This document shows, piece by piece, positions 43,123-52,883 of a stretch of DNA of 64,000 nucleotides. Location: contig JAKAJV010000117.1 of assembly GCA_021813585.1 (NCBI GenBank), forward strand, positions 1 to 64,000, given 5' to 3'. This DNA is from Bacteroidota bacterium. Lineage in GTDB: Bacteria; Bacteroidota; Ignavibacteria; Ignavibacteriales; Ignavibacteriaceae. The stretch's first letter is position 1; each line of letters starts with the position of its first letter. The notes beneath the pieces were generated by a model, which was given only the letters and a program-made list of their open reading frames with translations, was not told where the DNA came from and did no database searches. A program made the translations under genes and the position numbers.

Positions 43123-45273
43123 ATGTATTCATGGAAGTACATATTGATCGCCGTAACTATCCTGGCAATTAAAGCCGCGGGCCAGAGTAACCCGTACTCA
43201 AACGGCTGGAAGCAATTAGATGATTATTATAATATTCGGGATACAATAACCGAGGCAAGAAAAACATGGATGGCTGATAACGGAAACGGCACATTCACCA
43301 ATCCGATTTTTTACGATGAGTTTTCCGATCCCGATATAATCCGCGTGGGTAACGATTATTTTTTAACCGGCACCACAATGCATGCAATGCCCGGCTTGCC
43401 TGTGCTGCATTCAAAAGATCTTGTTAACTGGGAATTTCTTGGCTACGCATGCAATAAACTTGATCTGGGCCCTGAGTTCAGGTTAGAAAACGGAAAAGAT
43501 ATTTACGGGCAGGGAATTTGGGCGCCCTGTCTCCGCTTTAACAACGGCAAGTTTTATATATTCTCAAATGTCAACAAGAAAAAAACTCAATTGTTTACCG
43601 CTAATAATCCCGCCGGGCCATGGGGACATTCACATATGAAAGTTTCGCTTCACGATCTATCGGTTCTTTTTGATGACGACGGTAAGGTTTACGTAGTTTG
43701 GGGATATGACGAAATAAAAATGGCTGAGTTAAATAATGACCTGACGGATATTAGGCCCGGAACGGAGAAGACAATAATTCCTAAAGGAAGCGGAGCCGGC
43801 GAGGGAAGCCACTTTTATAAAATTAACGGCAAGTATTACATTGTTATGGCAAACTGGGATCCCGTTTGTTACCAGGTTTGTGCAAGGGCAGATAAGCCTT
43901 ATGGCCCTTATAAACTAAGACTGATGTGCACGGAGAATTTCGGACTTGGTACCGGCTGGAGATTAGCTTACGCGGGCAAAGAAGGGCAATTTGATTTGGT
44001 TCCTCCGCGCAAAAACTTTGTCGGCTGCGTTACTCTTCATCAAGGCGGCATAGTGCAAACCCAGACCGGAGAGTGGTGGGGATTTTCGATGATGGACCAC
44101 AACTCGATAGGCCGTCTGTTTTGCTTATCGCCCGTTACCTGGAAAGAAGGCTGGCCGTTTACGGGATTGCCCGGCAACCTTACCAGAGCGCCTCTAACAT
44201 GGGTTAAACCAAATACCGGTTTTACTTCCAAGCCGGAAGCTCCGTATAACCGCAGCGATAATTTTTCAGGTGCAAGGCTAAAGCCGGTCTGGCAGTGGAA
44301 CCATGTTCCGTCTGATAAAAATTGGTCGTTAACCGAGCGCAAGGGATATTTGTGCCTGCGGTCTTTGCCTGCAGAAAATTTTTGGCATGCTAGGAATTCG
44401 CTTACCCAGCGGGCAATAGGGCCCGAATCTTTTGCGACAACCGAACTGGACGCCGAAGGATTGACTGAAGGCGATATTGCCGGTCTCGCCCTCTTAAATT
44501 ATCCCTATGCCTGGATAGGTATTGTTCAAAACAGCGGAAGCTTTGAAGTTCAACAATTTGATGACAGGACAAACAAGCTTGAGAGAAAAAAAATTAATAC
44601 GCCGCAAGTCTGGCTGCGGGTTCATTGTAATTTCGATGATGAATTTGCATGGTTCAGCTACAGCACCGATGGAAAAAAGTTTCTGCCGCTCGGAGAAAAA
44701 TTTATAATGGTGTTCCAGTTAAAAACATTTCAGGGGGTGCGGTTTGCATTATTCAATTTTAATGTGAAAGGAATTGAAGGCGGAACAGCAGCGTTTAATG
44801 ATTTCGTGGTTTATGAACCGCGTCCCTTCGGCCTGACAAAACCTATTCCGTACGGACAGACGATAACATTTACAAATCTTGCCGACAGCTCAGTGCTGGT
44901 AAACTGGAAAGATTTTCTTAGACCGGTTCCGTTGAACAGTCAGTTGGCAAAAGGCGCCGCTTCTCATTTTAAAGTTATTGATAAAGGCAGAGGACGAGTC
45001 GCCCTTCAATCGGAAACCGACGGCGGTTTTGTTTCGGTAATTGATAAGGGAAGAATGAGCGAAGTGAGGATAGGAAAAAATGAAGGGCGTAAAGCTTCAA
45101 CGTTTCAATGGGAAGATATGCAGCGCGGCGATCTAATGCTGATGTCGTTGAAAACGCATCGTTACCTTTTTGCGGATCCTCATGCGGGAAGCCTCTGCTC
45201 TGCCGGTTCACCCGGTACAAGACCTGATAGAAGGGACGGCTCTTGCTTTGTGTGGACGGAGTCGATCAAATAG
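43123..45273 (+). CDS. GH43 family glycosidase (beta-xylosidase/arabinofuranosidase-like) with C-terminal beta-sandwich domain
   Basis: TNPIFYDEFSDPDIIRVGNDYFLTGTTMHAMPGLPVLHSKDLVNWEFLGYA; GAGEGSHFYKINGKYYI. Confidence 0.87.
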   Translation: MYSWKYILIAVTILAIKAAGQSNPYSNGWKQLDDYYNIRDTITEARKTWMADNGNGTFTNPIFYDEFSDPDIIRVGNDYFLTGTTMHAMPGLPVLHSKDLVNWEFLGYACNKLDLGPEFRLENGKDIYGQGIWAPCLRFNNGKFYIFSNVNKKKTQLFTANNPAGPWGHSHMKVSLHDLSVLFDDDGKVYVVWGYDEIKMAELNNDLTDIRPGTEKTIIPKGSGAGEGSHFYKINGKYYIVMANWDPVCYQVCARADKPYGPYKLRLMCTENFGLGTGWRLAYAGKEGQFDLVPPRKNFVGCVTLHQGGIVQTQTGEWWGFSMMDHNSIGRLFCLSPVTWKEGWPFTGLPGNLTRAPLTWVKPNTGFTSKPEAPYNRSDNFSGARLKPVWQWNHVPSDKNWSLTERKGYLCLRSLPAENFWHARNSLTQRAIGPESFATTELDAEGLTEGDIAGLALLNYPYAWIGIVQNSGSFEVQQFDDRTNKLERKKINTPQVWLRVHCNFDDEFAWFSYSTDGKKFLPLGEKFIMVFQLKTFQGVRFALFNFNVKGIEGGTAAFNDFVVYEPRPFGLTKPIPYGQTITFTNLADSSVLVNWKDFLRPVPLNSQLAKGAASHFKVIDKGRGRVALQSETDGGFVSVIDKGRMSEVRIGKNEGRKASTFQWEDMQRGDLMLMSLKTHRYLFADPHAGSLCSAGSPGTRPDRRDGSCFVWTESIK

Positions 45274-45308
45274 TTTTTTAATTACTAAAGGATTATTTAC
45301 GAGGAAAT

Positions 45309-47585
45309 ATGTTAAGAAAAATTTTATTGTTATCCGGTATGTTGATATTTGGCGGGCAGGGGCTTGCTCAGTCGGTATCCTTTAAAACTTATATGAATCC
45401 TGTAATTCCCGGCGATCACCCTGATTGTACTTTAACAAAGGTAGGGAATGACTTTTACACAACCGGCTCTTCGTTCAATCCCACTCCTGTCATTTATCAT
45501 TCAACAGATCTGGTTCATTGGCAAGCCGTTGCACAGCCTGTAAGCGCTGCCTGGGCAAATTACGGCGATTCGCCCTCGGGCGGATGCTGGGGCGGACAGG
45601 TAGTTTATTACAATAACAAATGGTGGGATTTTTTCTCCCGCTCAAATCAAATGTACTTTGTTACGGCCGACAGTGTAAAGGGACCCTGGACGCTGCCGAC
45701 TCTGATGAAGTGTCCTTTGAGCGTGCCCGGATTAGGTTATGATAATTCCATCTTTATCGATGATGACGGTAGCTGGTATCTGCTGGTTAAAAACGGTCAG
45801 GTAAACAACTGGATATTGCAATTGGGAAGCGACGGCCAGCCGGGCGGTAGAATTTTAAACCTATGCTGGATAAATCCTGCGCCGTCGTATCCTTACAGCT
45901 GGGCTGAGGGGCCGGTTATGTGGAAACACAACGGTAATTATTATTATTCCTTTGCAAGGAATGTTGCCGGCGGCCAGTATGTTTTTAGAAGCCATACTTT
46001 AACCGACAGCGCATCTGCATGGGAGAATCTCGGAAATTTCTTTAACGTTAACGACCGTCAAGCATCATCAGCATTGTTTAAGAATCCTAACCATAACTCT
46101 GCTGCAGTAATTATTAACGACAGCACCAGCTGGGTTATTCATCCGTTATGGCGCAGCGCAAATAATAATGAATGGTACGGCCAGGGACGACAGGGCTTGC
46201 TGAATGAAGTTTATTACGATACGAGCGGTAAGCCTACTGCTGATTATCCTGTTAATGTTCCGAAAGCTGCGCCAAATTTGTCAAGCAGCGGAATTCCGTG
46301 GATGGTGCCACATTCCGATTTCTTTGCTTCTGATAAATTAAATCCCGAATGGTCGTTTTTAGGCTATACTCCTGCTAGTACATATTCGCTTACTAAACGC
46401 CCGGGATGGCTCTGGTTATCCGACAAGAGAAAGCCGAATACAATAATTAAGAATGACGGCGAACATAATTACTCCCTTATTACCCGTGTAGATTTTAATC
46501 CGCAGGTTCCGAATGACCAGGCGGGGCTGTGGATATTCAACGGGCTGGAGACGATTTATTTTAAATTATTCAGTACAATCGATACAGCATCCGGCAAAAA
46601 AGAAATAGTATTTTCTTCCAACAGATATAAATATTCAAGTGAGAATACAGCCGGCGATACCGTATGGCTTAAACTAGTTCGTGTAAATCATATGCTTACC
46701 GGATACTGGAGCGCCGACGGCTTTAACTGGACCGAAGTCGGCAGCATTGATGCAACCGAATTGGACGGCCTGCAGCCGAACTACAATGCATGGACAGGCA
46801 ACCGGCAGGGATTGTTTGTTCAAAACAGCTCAGCATATTTCAATTTTTATATTTACCGGGATGCTTATACTCCGATCTTAGCCGAATGCCCGGCCAATCA
46901 ATACGGTACTGCCAGAACAGTACTGAGCGGCGGGACTACAGTTCTGGATAACATATACAACAATTGCTGGGCGCTGTATGCAGGTGTTGAATTTGGCAAT
47001 GCGATATATCAAAAGGCTTGCGATTCCATAAGCGTTGTTGCCTCCTGCGCTTCCGGCGGCGGTAATGTTGAGGTGTATATCGATTCTATTGATGCTAGTA
47101 CAAAAATTGCGGAGTGCAATGTTACTAATACAGGTTCCTGGACTAACTTCAAAACATTTTCAGTTAAATTATCTTCACCCGTTTCCGGCAGCCACGATGT
47201 TTATTTAAAATTTACCGGGGCAGGAACAGATAAATTATTCATGCTTCAATCATTTTATTTTACGGGAAGCAAAACTGCAACCGGCATTAACGAAAAAAAT
47301 TTTAAAGGCTATAATTCACCGCGGAAGTATCAACTTGAACAGAATTACCCGAATCCGTTTAATCCTACAACCAAAATAAAATATTCACTGCCGCACGGCG
47401 GTTATATTTCTTTAAAGGTATATAATGTTCTCGGCCAAGAAGAGGCAACTATAATCGACGGCTTTCAGCGCGCCGGAAGCTTTACGGCAACATTTAACGG
47501 TAAAAACCTGGCAAGCGGAATTTATTTATATCAATTATGCGCGGGAAATTTTACCGATACAAAAAAGCTGGTTCTGCTAAAATGA
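45309..47585 (+). CDS. GH43 glycosidase with CBM6-like region and T9SS sorting domain
   Basis: NPVIPGDHPDCTLTKVGNDFYTTGSSFNPTPVIYHSTDLVHWQ; WAEGPVMWKHNGNYYYSFA; LEQNYPNPFNPTTKIKYSLP. Confidence 0.87.
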   Translation: MLRKILLLSGMLIFGGQGLAQSVSFKTYMNPVIPGDHPDCTLTKVGNDFYTTGSSFNPTPVIYHSTDLVHWQAVAQPVSAAWANYGDSPSGGCWGGQVVYYNNKWWDFFSRSNQMYFVTADSVKGPWTLPTLMKCPLSVPGLGYDNSIFIDDDGSWYLLVKNGQVNNWILQLGSDGQPGGRILNLCWINPAPSYPYSWAEGPVMWKHNGNYYYSFARNVAGGQYVFRSHTLTDSASAWENLGNFFNVNDRQASSALFKNPNHNSAAVIINDSTSWVIHPLWRSANNNEWYGQGRQGLLNEVYYDTSGKPTADYPVNVPKAAPNLSSSGIPWMVPHSDFFASDKLNPEWSFLGYTPASTYSLTKRPGWLWLSDKRKPNTIIKNDGEHNYSLITRVDFNPQVPNDQAGLWIFNGLETIYFKLFSTIDTASGKKEIVFSSNRYKYSSENTAGDTVWLKLVRVNHMLTGYWSADGFNWTEVGSIDATELDGLQPNYNAWTGNRQGLFVQNSSAYFNFYIYRDAYTPILAECPANQYGTARTVLSGGTTVLDNIYNNCWALYAGVEFGNAIYQKACDSISVVASCASGGGNVEVYIDSIDASTKIAECNVTNTGSWTNFKTFSVKLSSPVSGSHDVYLKFTGAGTDKLFMLQSFYFTGSKTATGINEKNFKGYNSPRKYQLEQNYPNPFNPTTKIKYSLPHGGYISLKVYNVLGQEEATIIDGFQRAGSFTATFNGKNLASGIYLYQLCAGNFTDTKKLVLLK

Positions 47586-47706
47586 AGCTGCGTATCTTTA
47601 GCAATCGCAGCTTAAATTTCCGGGAGGTTGTTTAAGCCGTCTAGTAATTTCAAATTGAATGAAATGAAAAGCATATTTAGAAAATATTATTACAGGAAAA
47701 TTTGTT

Positions 47707-49701
47707 ATGAACTTAAAGCCAACTCGACTTGTTATTATCATTTTTCTCTTTATTACATTCCCGGTCTACTGTCAAGTTAAGCTTCCAAAGCTTGTAAGCG
47801 ACGGCATGGTGCTGCAGCGCGGCGTTAATATTAAGATATGGGGATGGGCAGGCAAGGATGAAAAAGTATCGGTGCATTTCACCAATTCAACTTACAATAC
47901 TGTTGCAAACAACAAGGGCGATTGGAGTATCACGCTGCCGAAGATGGAAGCCGGCGGTCCGTATGAAATGAAAATTGAGGCAAGCAATTCAATTACGGTT
48001 CATGATATAATGATTGGCGATGTGTGGGTTTGTTCCGGTCAATCCAATATGGAATTGTGGATGAAGAGAGTGAGCTGGAATTATCCCGGGGAGATTGCCC
48101 GGTCTGAAAATAAATATATCAGGCAGTTTAAAGTCCCGGACAGCTATAATTTTAACAGCCCTCAGGAAGATATGAGACCGGGAGACCTGCCTGCCGGGCA
48201 GGGCAGCTGGAAGATTGCAAGTCCTGAAAATACACCCGACTTTTCCGCAGCGGCTTATTTCTTCGGAAAATACCTTTATGAAAAATTTAAGGTGCCGGTT
48301 GGACTAATTAATTCAAGCCTCGGCGGCTCGCCTATCGAGTCATGGATAAGCGCCGGTGCATTAAAAAAATTTCCTAAATATTATAATGAAGCTGAAATGT
48401 TCAGGGATAGTTCTTTAATAAAAAAAATTGAAGCGGCAGATAATGCAAGAATAAATGCCTGGTACACAGAATTATGGAAAGTGGACGAGGGAAATAAAGA
48501 TAAGCAGCAGATGTGGTACGACCCATCGCTTAACACTTCCGGTTGGGACTCCATGAAAGTTCCGGGTTACTGGGCAAATGAAACCAAGCTTGGCTGGGTG
48601 AATGGAGTAGTTTGGTTCAGAAAGAAAGTCGACATACCTTCTACGATGGCTGGCAAGCAGGCAAAATTAATTTTAGGTAGAATTGTTGATGCTGATTCAG
48701 CATACGTTAATGGAGTATTTGTCGGAACAATCGGCTATCAGTATCCCCCTAGCAGGTTTGATATTCCCGCAGGTTTATTAAAGGCAGGAGACAATATCAT
48801 AACCGTCCGTGTTATCAGTAATGAAGGCAGAGGCGGCTTTGTGCCGGATAAGCTTTATGCGGTTGTAGCCAACGGTGATACAGTTAATATCTTGGGAGAA
48901 TGGAAATTCCGTCTCGGTGCAATAATGCCGCCGCTGGCAGGACAAACCTTTATAAGATGGAAGCCGCTGGGGTTGTACAATGCGATGGTAGCACCGCTGC
49001 TTAATTATCGAATCAAAGGAGTAATCTGGTACCAGGGAGAATCCAATGCCGACAGACCTAAAGACTACCATAAACTTTTTGTAACGCTTATTAAGGACTG
49101 GAGAGAAAAGTGGGAGGAAGGAAATTTCCCGTTCTTGTTCGTTCAGCTTCCAAATTTTATGGAAGCAAAGAGCGAGCCCTCCGAAAGCAACTGGGCGCTG
49201 CTTAGGGAGGCTCAGTTGAAAACTTTATCTGTTCCGAACACTGGTATGGCTGTTACTTACGATATCGGAGAATGGAACGATATTCATCCACTCGATAAAA
49301 AAGATGTAGGTTACAGGCTCTTTCTTGCAGCAGAAAAATTAGCATACGGCAATAACAATGTAGTCTATTCAGGACCGGTTTATAAATCAGTGAAGATTGC
49401 CCAAAGGACTCCTTATGGAGAAGGCAGTAAAATAATTTTATCTTTTACACATGTTGGTGGCGGTTTAATAGCCAAAGGCGGAAGTAAGCTTAATTACTTT
49501 GCAATTTGCGGAGCTGATAAAAAGTTTGTCTGGGCAAATGCAAAGATAGAAGGAAGCAAAGTTGTAGTATGGAACGACGAGGTTCCGAAGCCGGTAGCGG
49601 TGCGCTACGCGTGGGCAGATAATCCTGAAGGCGCAAACTTATATAACAAAGAAGGCTTGCCTGCTTCTCCGTTTAGAACCGACGATTGGATGACTAAATG
49701 A
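47707..49701 (+). CDS. Sialate O-acetylesterase-like (SASA) esterase, possibly acetylxylan esterase
   Basis: VSDGMVLQRG, GDVWVCSGQSNMELWM, GLINSSLGGSPIESWIS, GVIWYQGESNADRPKDY. Confidence 0.85.
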   Translation: MNLKPTRLVIIIFLFITFPVYCQVKLPKLVSDGMVLQRGVNIKIWGWAGKDEKVSVHFTNSTYNTVANNKGDWSITLPKMEAGGPYEMKIEASNSITVHDIMIGDVWVCSGQSNMELWMKRVSWNYPGEIARSENKYIRQFKVPDSYNFNSPQEDMRPGDLPAGQGSWKIASPENTPDFSAAAYFFGKYLYEKFKVPVGLINSSLGGSPIESWISAGALKKFPKYYNEAEMFRDSSLIKKIEAADNARINAWYTELWKVDEGNKDKQQMWYDPSLNTSGWDSMKVPGYWANETKLGWVNGVVWFRKKVDIPSTMAGKQAKLILGRIVDADSAYVNGVFVGTIGYQYPPSRFDIPAGLLKAGDNIITVRVISNEGRGGFVPDKLYAVVANGDTVNILGEWKFRLGAIMPPLAGQTFIRWKPLGLYNAMVAPLLNYRIKGVIWYQGESNADRPKDYHKLFVTLIKDWREKWEEGNFPFLFVQLPNFMEAKSEPSESNWALLREAQLKTLSVPNTGMAVTYDIGEWNDIHPLDKKDVGYRLFLAAEKLAYGNNNVVYSGPVYKSVKIAQRTPYGEGSKIILSFTHVGGGLIAKGGSKLNYFAICGADKKFVWANAKIEGSKVVVWNDEVPKPVAVRYAWADNPEGANLYNKEGLPASPFRTDDWMTK

Positions 49702-49766
49702 GAGAATGAAAATATTTTCAAAGTTTATTTAGATCAAATTGTATAATTGAAATTAAGGGTACTAAT

Positions 49767-51371
49767 ATGTTGATTAAATATTTGCCGACAAATTTTCCGG
49801 TAGGGAATAAATCCCGTCCAAGAAACGGAATATTTTTCAGAGCGAAGAAGCTATCAGTTTGTTTTTTGTTTATAATGGTTTTCGTATTTGTTCAATCGCA
49901 AATCTATTCCCAGCCGTTGGCTTTAGGCAAGAAGAAATTTGTAGGCAATGTTATTCACGATGGCAATAACATCCGCTCCGACTTTTTGAAATATTGGAAC
50001 CAGGTTACGCCGGAAAATGCAGGTAAATGGGGGAGTGTTGAGTACACGCAGGGCTCCTACGGCTTTACTCAACTAGACAATATTTACAAGTACGCTCTTT
50101 CACACAATTTCCCGTTCAAGTTTCATAATCTAATCTGGGGGCAGCAGCAGCCGGGTTTTTTAACCGGTCTTGATTCTGCGCAGCAATACCAGGAAATTGT
50201 TAAATGGATAGACACAACCGGGCAGAGATATCCTCAGTCTGCTTTTTGCGATGTGGTTAACGAACCCGTCCACAATCCGCCTTCTTATAAAGATGCGCTG
50301 GGCGGCAACGGTGCTACCGGCTGGGATTGGGTTATAAAGGCTTTTGAGCTTGCGAGGAAGTATTGGTCTCCGAACACCAAATTGCTTATTAACGAATACA
50401 GTGTAATAAACGATGCATCCGCTAACGGCGAGTATCTTCAGATAATTAATTTATTGAAGGATAGAGGATTGATTGACGGTATTGGTGTGCAGTGCCACTA
50501 CTTTGAAGTAGACGGCGGAGTTCCCGTAGCTACTCTTAAAAGAAATCTGGACAAACTTACCGCCACAGGGCTTCCTGTTTATATTTCGGAATTTGATATA
50601 AACCAGCAGGACGATAACGTGCAGCTTCAAAGATACCAATCGATCTTTCCCATGCTTTATGAGGAGCCGGGCGTAGAGGGAATTACATTGTGGGGATATA
50701 CTCAATACGAAACATGGAGGCCGTATACGTACTTGGTTACCGATAGGCTGGCACAGCGGCCGGCGTTGCAGTGGCTTCGTACGTATCTAGCGGAGTATTT
50801 ATCGGCAGAATTAATTTCCCCGGTTGGCTCTGCCTCCGAGCCGCGCAATCCTATTTTAGTCTGGCATACTTCAACTTCGGCCACAATGTATAACGTACAG
50901 GTTGCAGCCGATAGTAATTTTTCATCTGCTCTAATAGATTCATCTGTTGCAGATACGCTTTTGCAGTTAGATACTTTGGCTGCCAACACAAAATTTTACT
51001 GGCGTGTTATGGCTATGAATGCCGGTGATTCGGGCGGCTATTCAACTGCTGCCAGCTTTACTACCGGGGATAAAATAACAGGTGTAAAAGAAGCTTCAAC
51101 TGTTACTGCCGGGTTTTTGCTTATGCAGAATTTCCCGAATCCGTTTAACCCGTCGACTGTAATTCGATATAGTATTCCCAGGCGTAGTTTCGTTACATTA
51201 ATAATTTATAATTCACTCGGCCAAAAAGTTACAACGCTGGTTAACAAGGAACAAAATGCCGGCGCATACGCAGTTACTTTTGACGCTTCCAAGCTGACCA
51301 GCGGCGTATATTTCTATAGCTTGCTTGCGAATAATTTTTTTATAACTAAAAAGCTAGTTCTGTTAAAATGA
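49767..51371 (+). CDS. GH10 endo-xylanase with FnIII-like region and T9SS sorting domain
   Basis: YWNQVTPENAGKWGSVE, FKFHNLIWGQQQP, CDVVNEPVH, VYISEFDINQQD, ITLWGYTQYETWRP; LMQNFPNPFNPSTVIRYSIP. Confidence 0.93.
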   Translation: MLIKYLPTNFPVGNKSRPRNGIFFRAKKLSVCFLFIMVFVFVQSQIYSQPLALGKKKFVGNVIHDGNNIRSDFLKYWNQVTPENAGKWGSVEYTQGSYGFTQLDNIYKYALSHNFPFKFHNLIWGQQQPGFLTGLDSAQQYQEIVKWIDTTGQRYPQSAFCDVVNEPVHNPPSYKDALGGNGATGWDWVIKAFELARKYWSPNTKLLINEYSVINDASANGEYLQIINLLKDRGLIDGIGVQCHYFEVDGGVPVATLKRNLDKLTATGLPVYISEFDINQQDDNVQLQRYQSIFPMLYEEPGVEGITLWGYTQYETWRPYTYLVTDRLAQRPALQWLRTYLAEYLSAELISPVGSASEPRNPILVWHTSTSATMYNVQVAADSNFSSALIDSSVADTLLQLDTLAANTKFYWRVMAMNAGDSGGYSTAASFTTGDKITGVKEASTVTAGFLLMQNFPNPFNPSTVIRYSIPRRSFVTLIIYNSLGQKVTTLVNKEQNAGAYAVTFDASKLTSGVYFYSLLANNFFITKKLVLLK

Positions 51372-51485
51372 AAACGAATAATTTTTGAGGAATATAGAAT
51401 AAATATTTATAATTAAAATAATTTTTATGGTAACTTAACCGTTGTTTTTAAGATTATCTAATTATATTTTTGCAGGTAATTTAAA

Positions 51486-51526
51486 TTAAACCGTTTTAAT
51501 AAAAGGCATTTTTTTCAAAAAATGCC
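51486..51526 (+). promoter_or_regulatory. Operator-like TTAAACCGTTTTAA followed by hairpin GGCATTTTTT-TC-AAAAAATGCC abutting the SD of the lacI-type gene
   Basis: Read directly; the hairpin (51505-51526) ends at the base before GGAG (51527-51530). Confidence 0.55.
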
Positions 51527-51536
51527 GGAGAAATGA

Positions 51537-52580
51537 ATGAAAAAAATTACTATTGAAGAGGTTGCAAAGAAAGCAGGGGTATCAAAGGGAACGATTTCAG
51601 CGGTTATAAATGCTAAGAATTCCGTTAAGCCTCAAACAAGAGAAAAAATATTATCGGTTATGAAGGAGTTGAACTTCCGTCCGAAGGGAGTGGCGAGAAA
51701 TTTAAAGAACGGCAGCCAGGATAAAAGCATCGGAATAATTATTAAAGACCTCAATTATCCTTTCTATACTGCAATTGCCTCGGGCGCAAGAGAATATGCA
51801 AAGAGCAAAGGCTTTTCCGTAATCGTTACAAGCTCGGAGAACGATCATGAATATGAAAAAAAGTTATCTCACCTTTTTGCTACCAAGGATATAAAGGGTA
51901 CCATAATAGCTCCTATTGTTGCTGGCACTGTCGAGATCGAACACCTCTTCAGATTAAAGATGATAAATTATCCTTTCGTCCTTTTAGAGGATGTGAAGGG
52001 AATTCAGGCAAATGTTGTAGCCATCGATAATCTGAAGGCAATTAAGAAAGCAGTTAAGTACCTTATAGACAGCGGGCACACCAAGATAGTACATTTTGCG
52101 GGACCTGCATATTCATCCCATACTCAGGAGAGAATTGAAGGATTCCGTCATGCCTTCAGTGAGAGCCCTCTTGTTTTTCATAAAGATATGATTGTACATG
52201 TCGGATCAATATATGAAGAGAGTTATAAGAAGACTCTAGAATATTTTAAGAATAAGAACAGGAAAGACTATCCTACTGCCATAGTTTGTTTCAACGATAT
52301 GCAGGCGCTGGCAGTAATGACTGCGCTTAAAGAATTAAACATAAACATTCCGGAAGACATTTCAATCGTAGGCAACGACGATATTTACTATGCTAAGATT
52401 TATCCTGTGCCTCTAACAACAATTAAAGCTCCGCAGCATGAAATAGGGCGGAAGGCAGCCGAAATATTGATAAGGAATATAGAAGCCTCCAAGCTGCTGC
52501 CGGTTGAGCGCGTAGTTCTTGAGACGGAATTTGTAGTCAGGGATTCGACAAGAATTTTAAATCATAGTAAAAAACAGTAG
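51537..52580 (+). CDS. LacI-family transcriptional regulator
   Basis: ITIEEVAKKAGVSKGTISAVINAKNSVKPQTREKILSVMKELNFRP; IVGNDDIYYAKIYPVPLTTIKAPQHEIGRKAAEIL. Confidence 0.93.
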   Translation: MKKITIEEVAKKAGVSKGTISAVINAKNSVKPQTREKILSVMKELNFRPKGVARNLKNGSQDKSIGIIIKDLNYPFYTAIASGAREYAKSKGFSVIVTSSENDHEYEKKLSHLFATKDIKGTIIAPIVAGTVEIEHLFRLKMINYPFVLLEDVKGIQANVVAIDNLKAIKKAVKYLIDSGHTKIVHFAGPAYSSHTQERIEGFRHAFSESPLVFHKDMIVHVGSIYEESYKKTLEYFKNKNRKDYPTAIVCFNDMQALAVMTALKELNINIPEDISIVGNDDIYYAKIYPVPLTTIKAPQHEIGRKAAEILIRNIEASKLLPVERVVLETEFVVRDSTRILNHSKKQ

Positions 52581-52763
52581 GCCCAATTTTTTCCCTTCCG
52601 GAATAAGAAATTGTTTTTATAATCACTCCGTCGAACTAATTTTTTTTATCATAAGACCGCGTGTCTGCTCTCCTTAAAAATCCGAGCCTTACACTCATAT
52701 CCGGAAGTTAAAATAAGTGTACTGCCGCCGTTAATAAAATGTTGTTTCCGGATCAAATATTTA

Positions 52764-52810
52764 TTGACATTTATATCAATAATCATTATTATTGAAACGG
52801 TTCAATTAAT
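52764..52810 (+). promoter_or_regulatory. Sigma70-like promoter TTGACA-N17-TATTAT overlapped by LacI-type operator TTGAAACGGTTCAA, upstream of xylA
   Basis: Read directly; 24 nt identical to 29788-29811. Confidence 0.8.
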
Positions 52811-52883
52811 TTTGAACGGTTGTAAATTCTCCGTTCCGGTCTCGAATTATTAAACGCTAAATAAAGCTGAACAAAGGAAGTGC

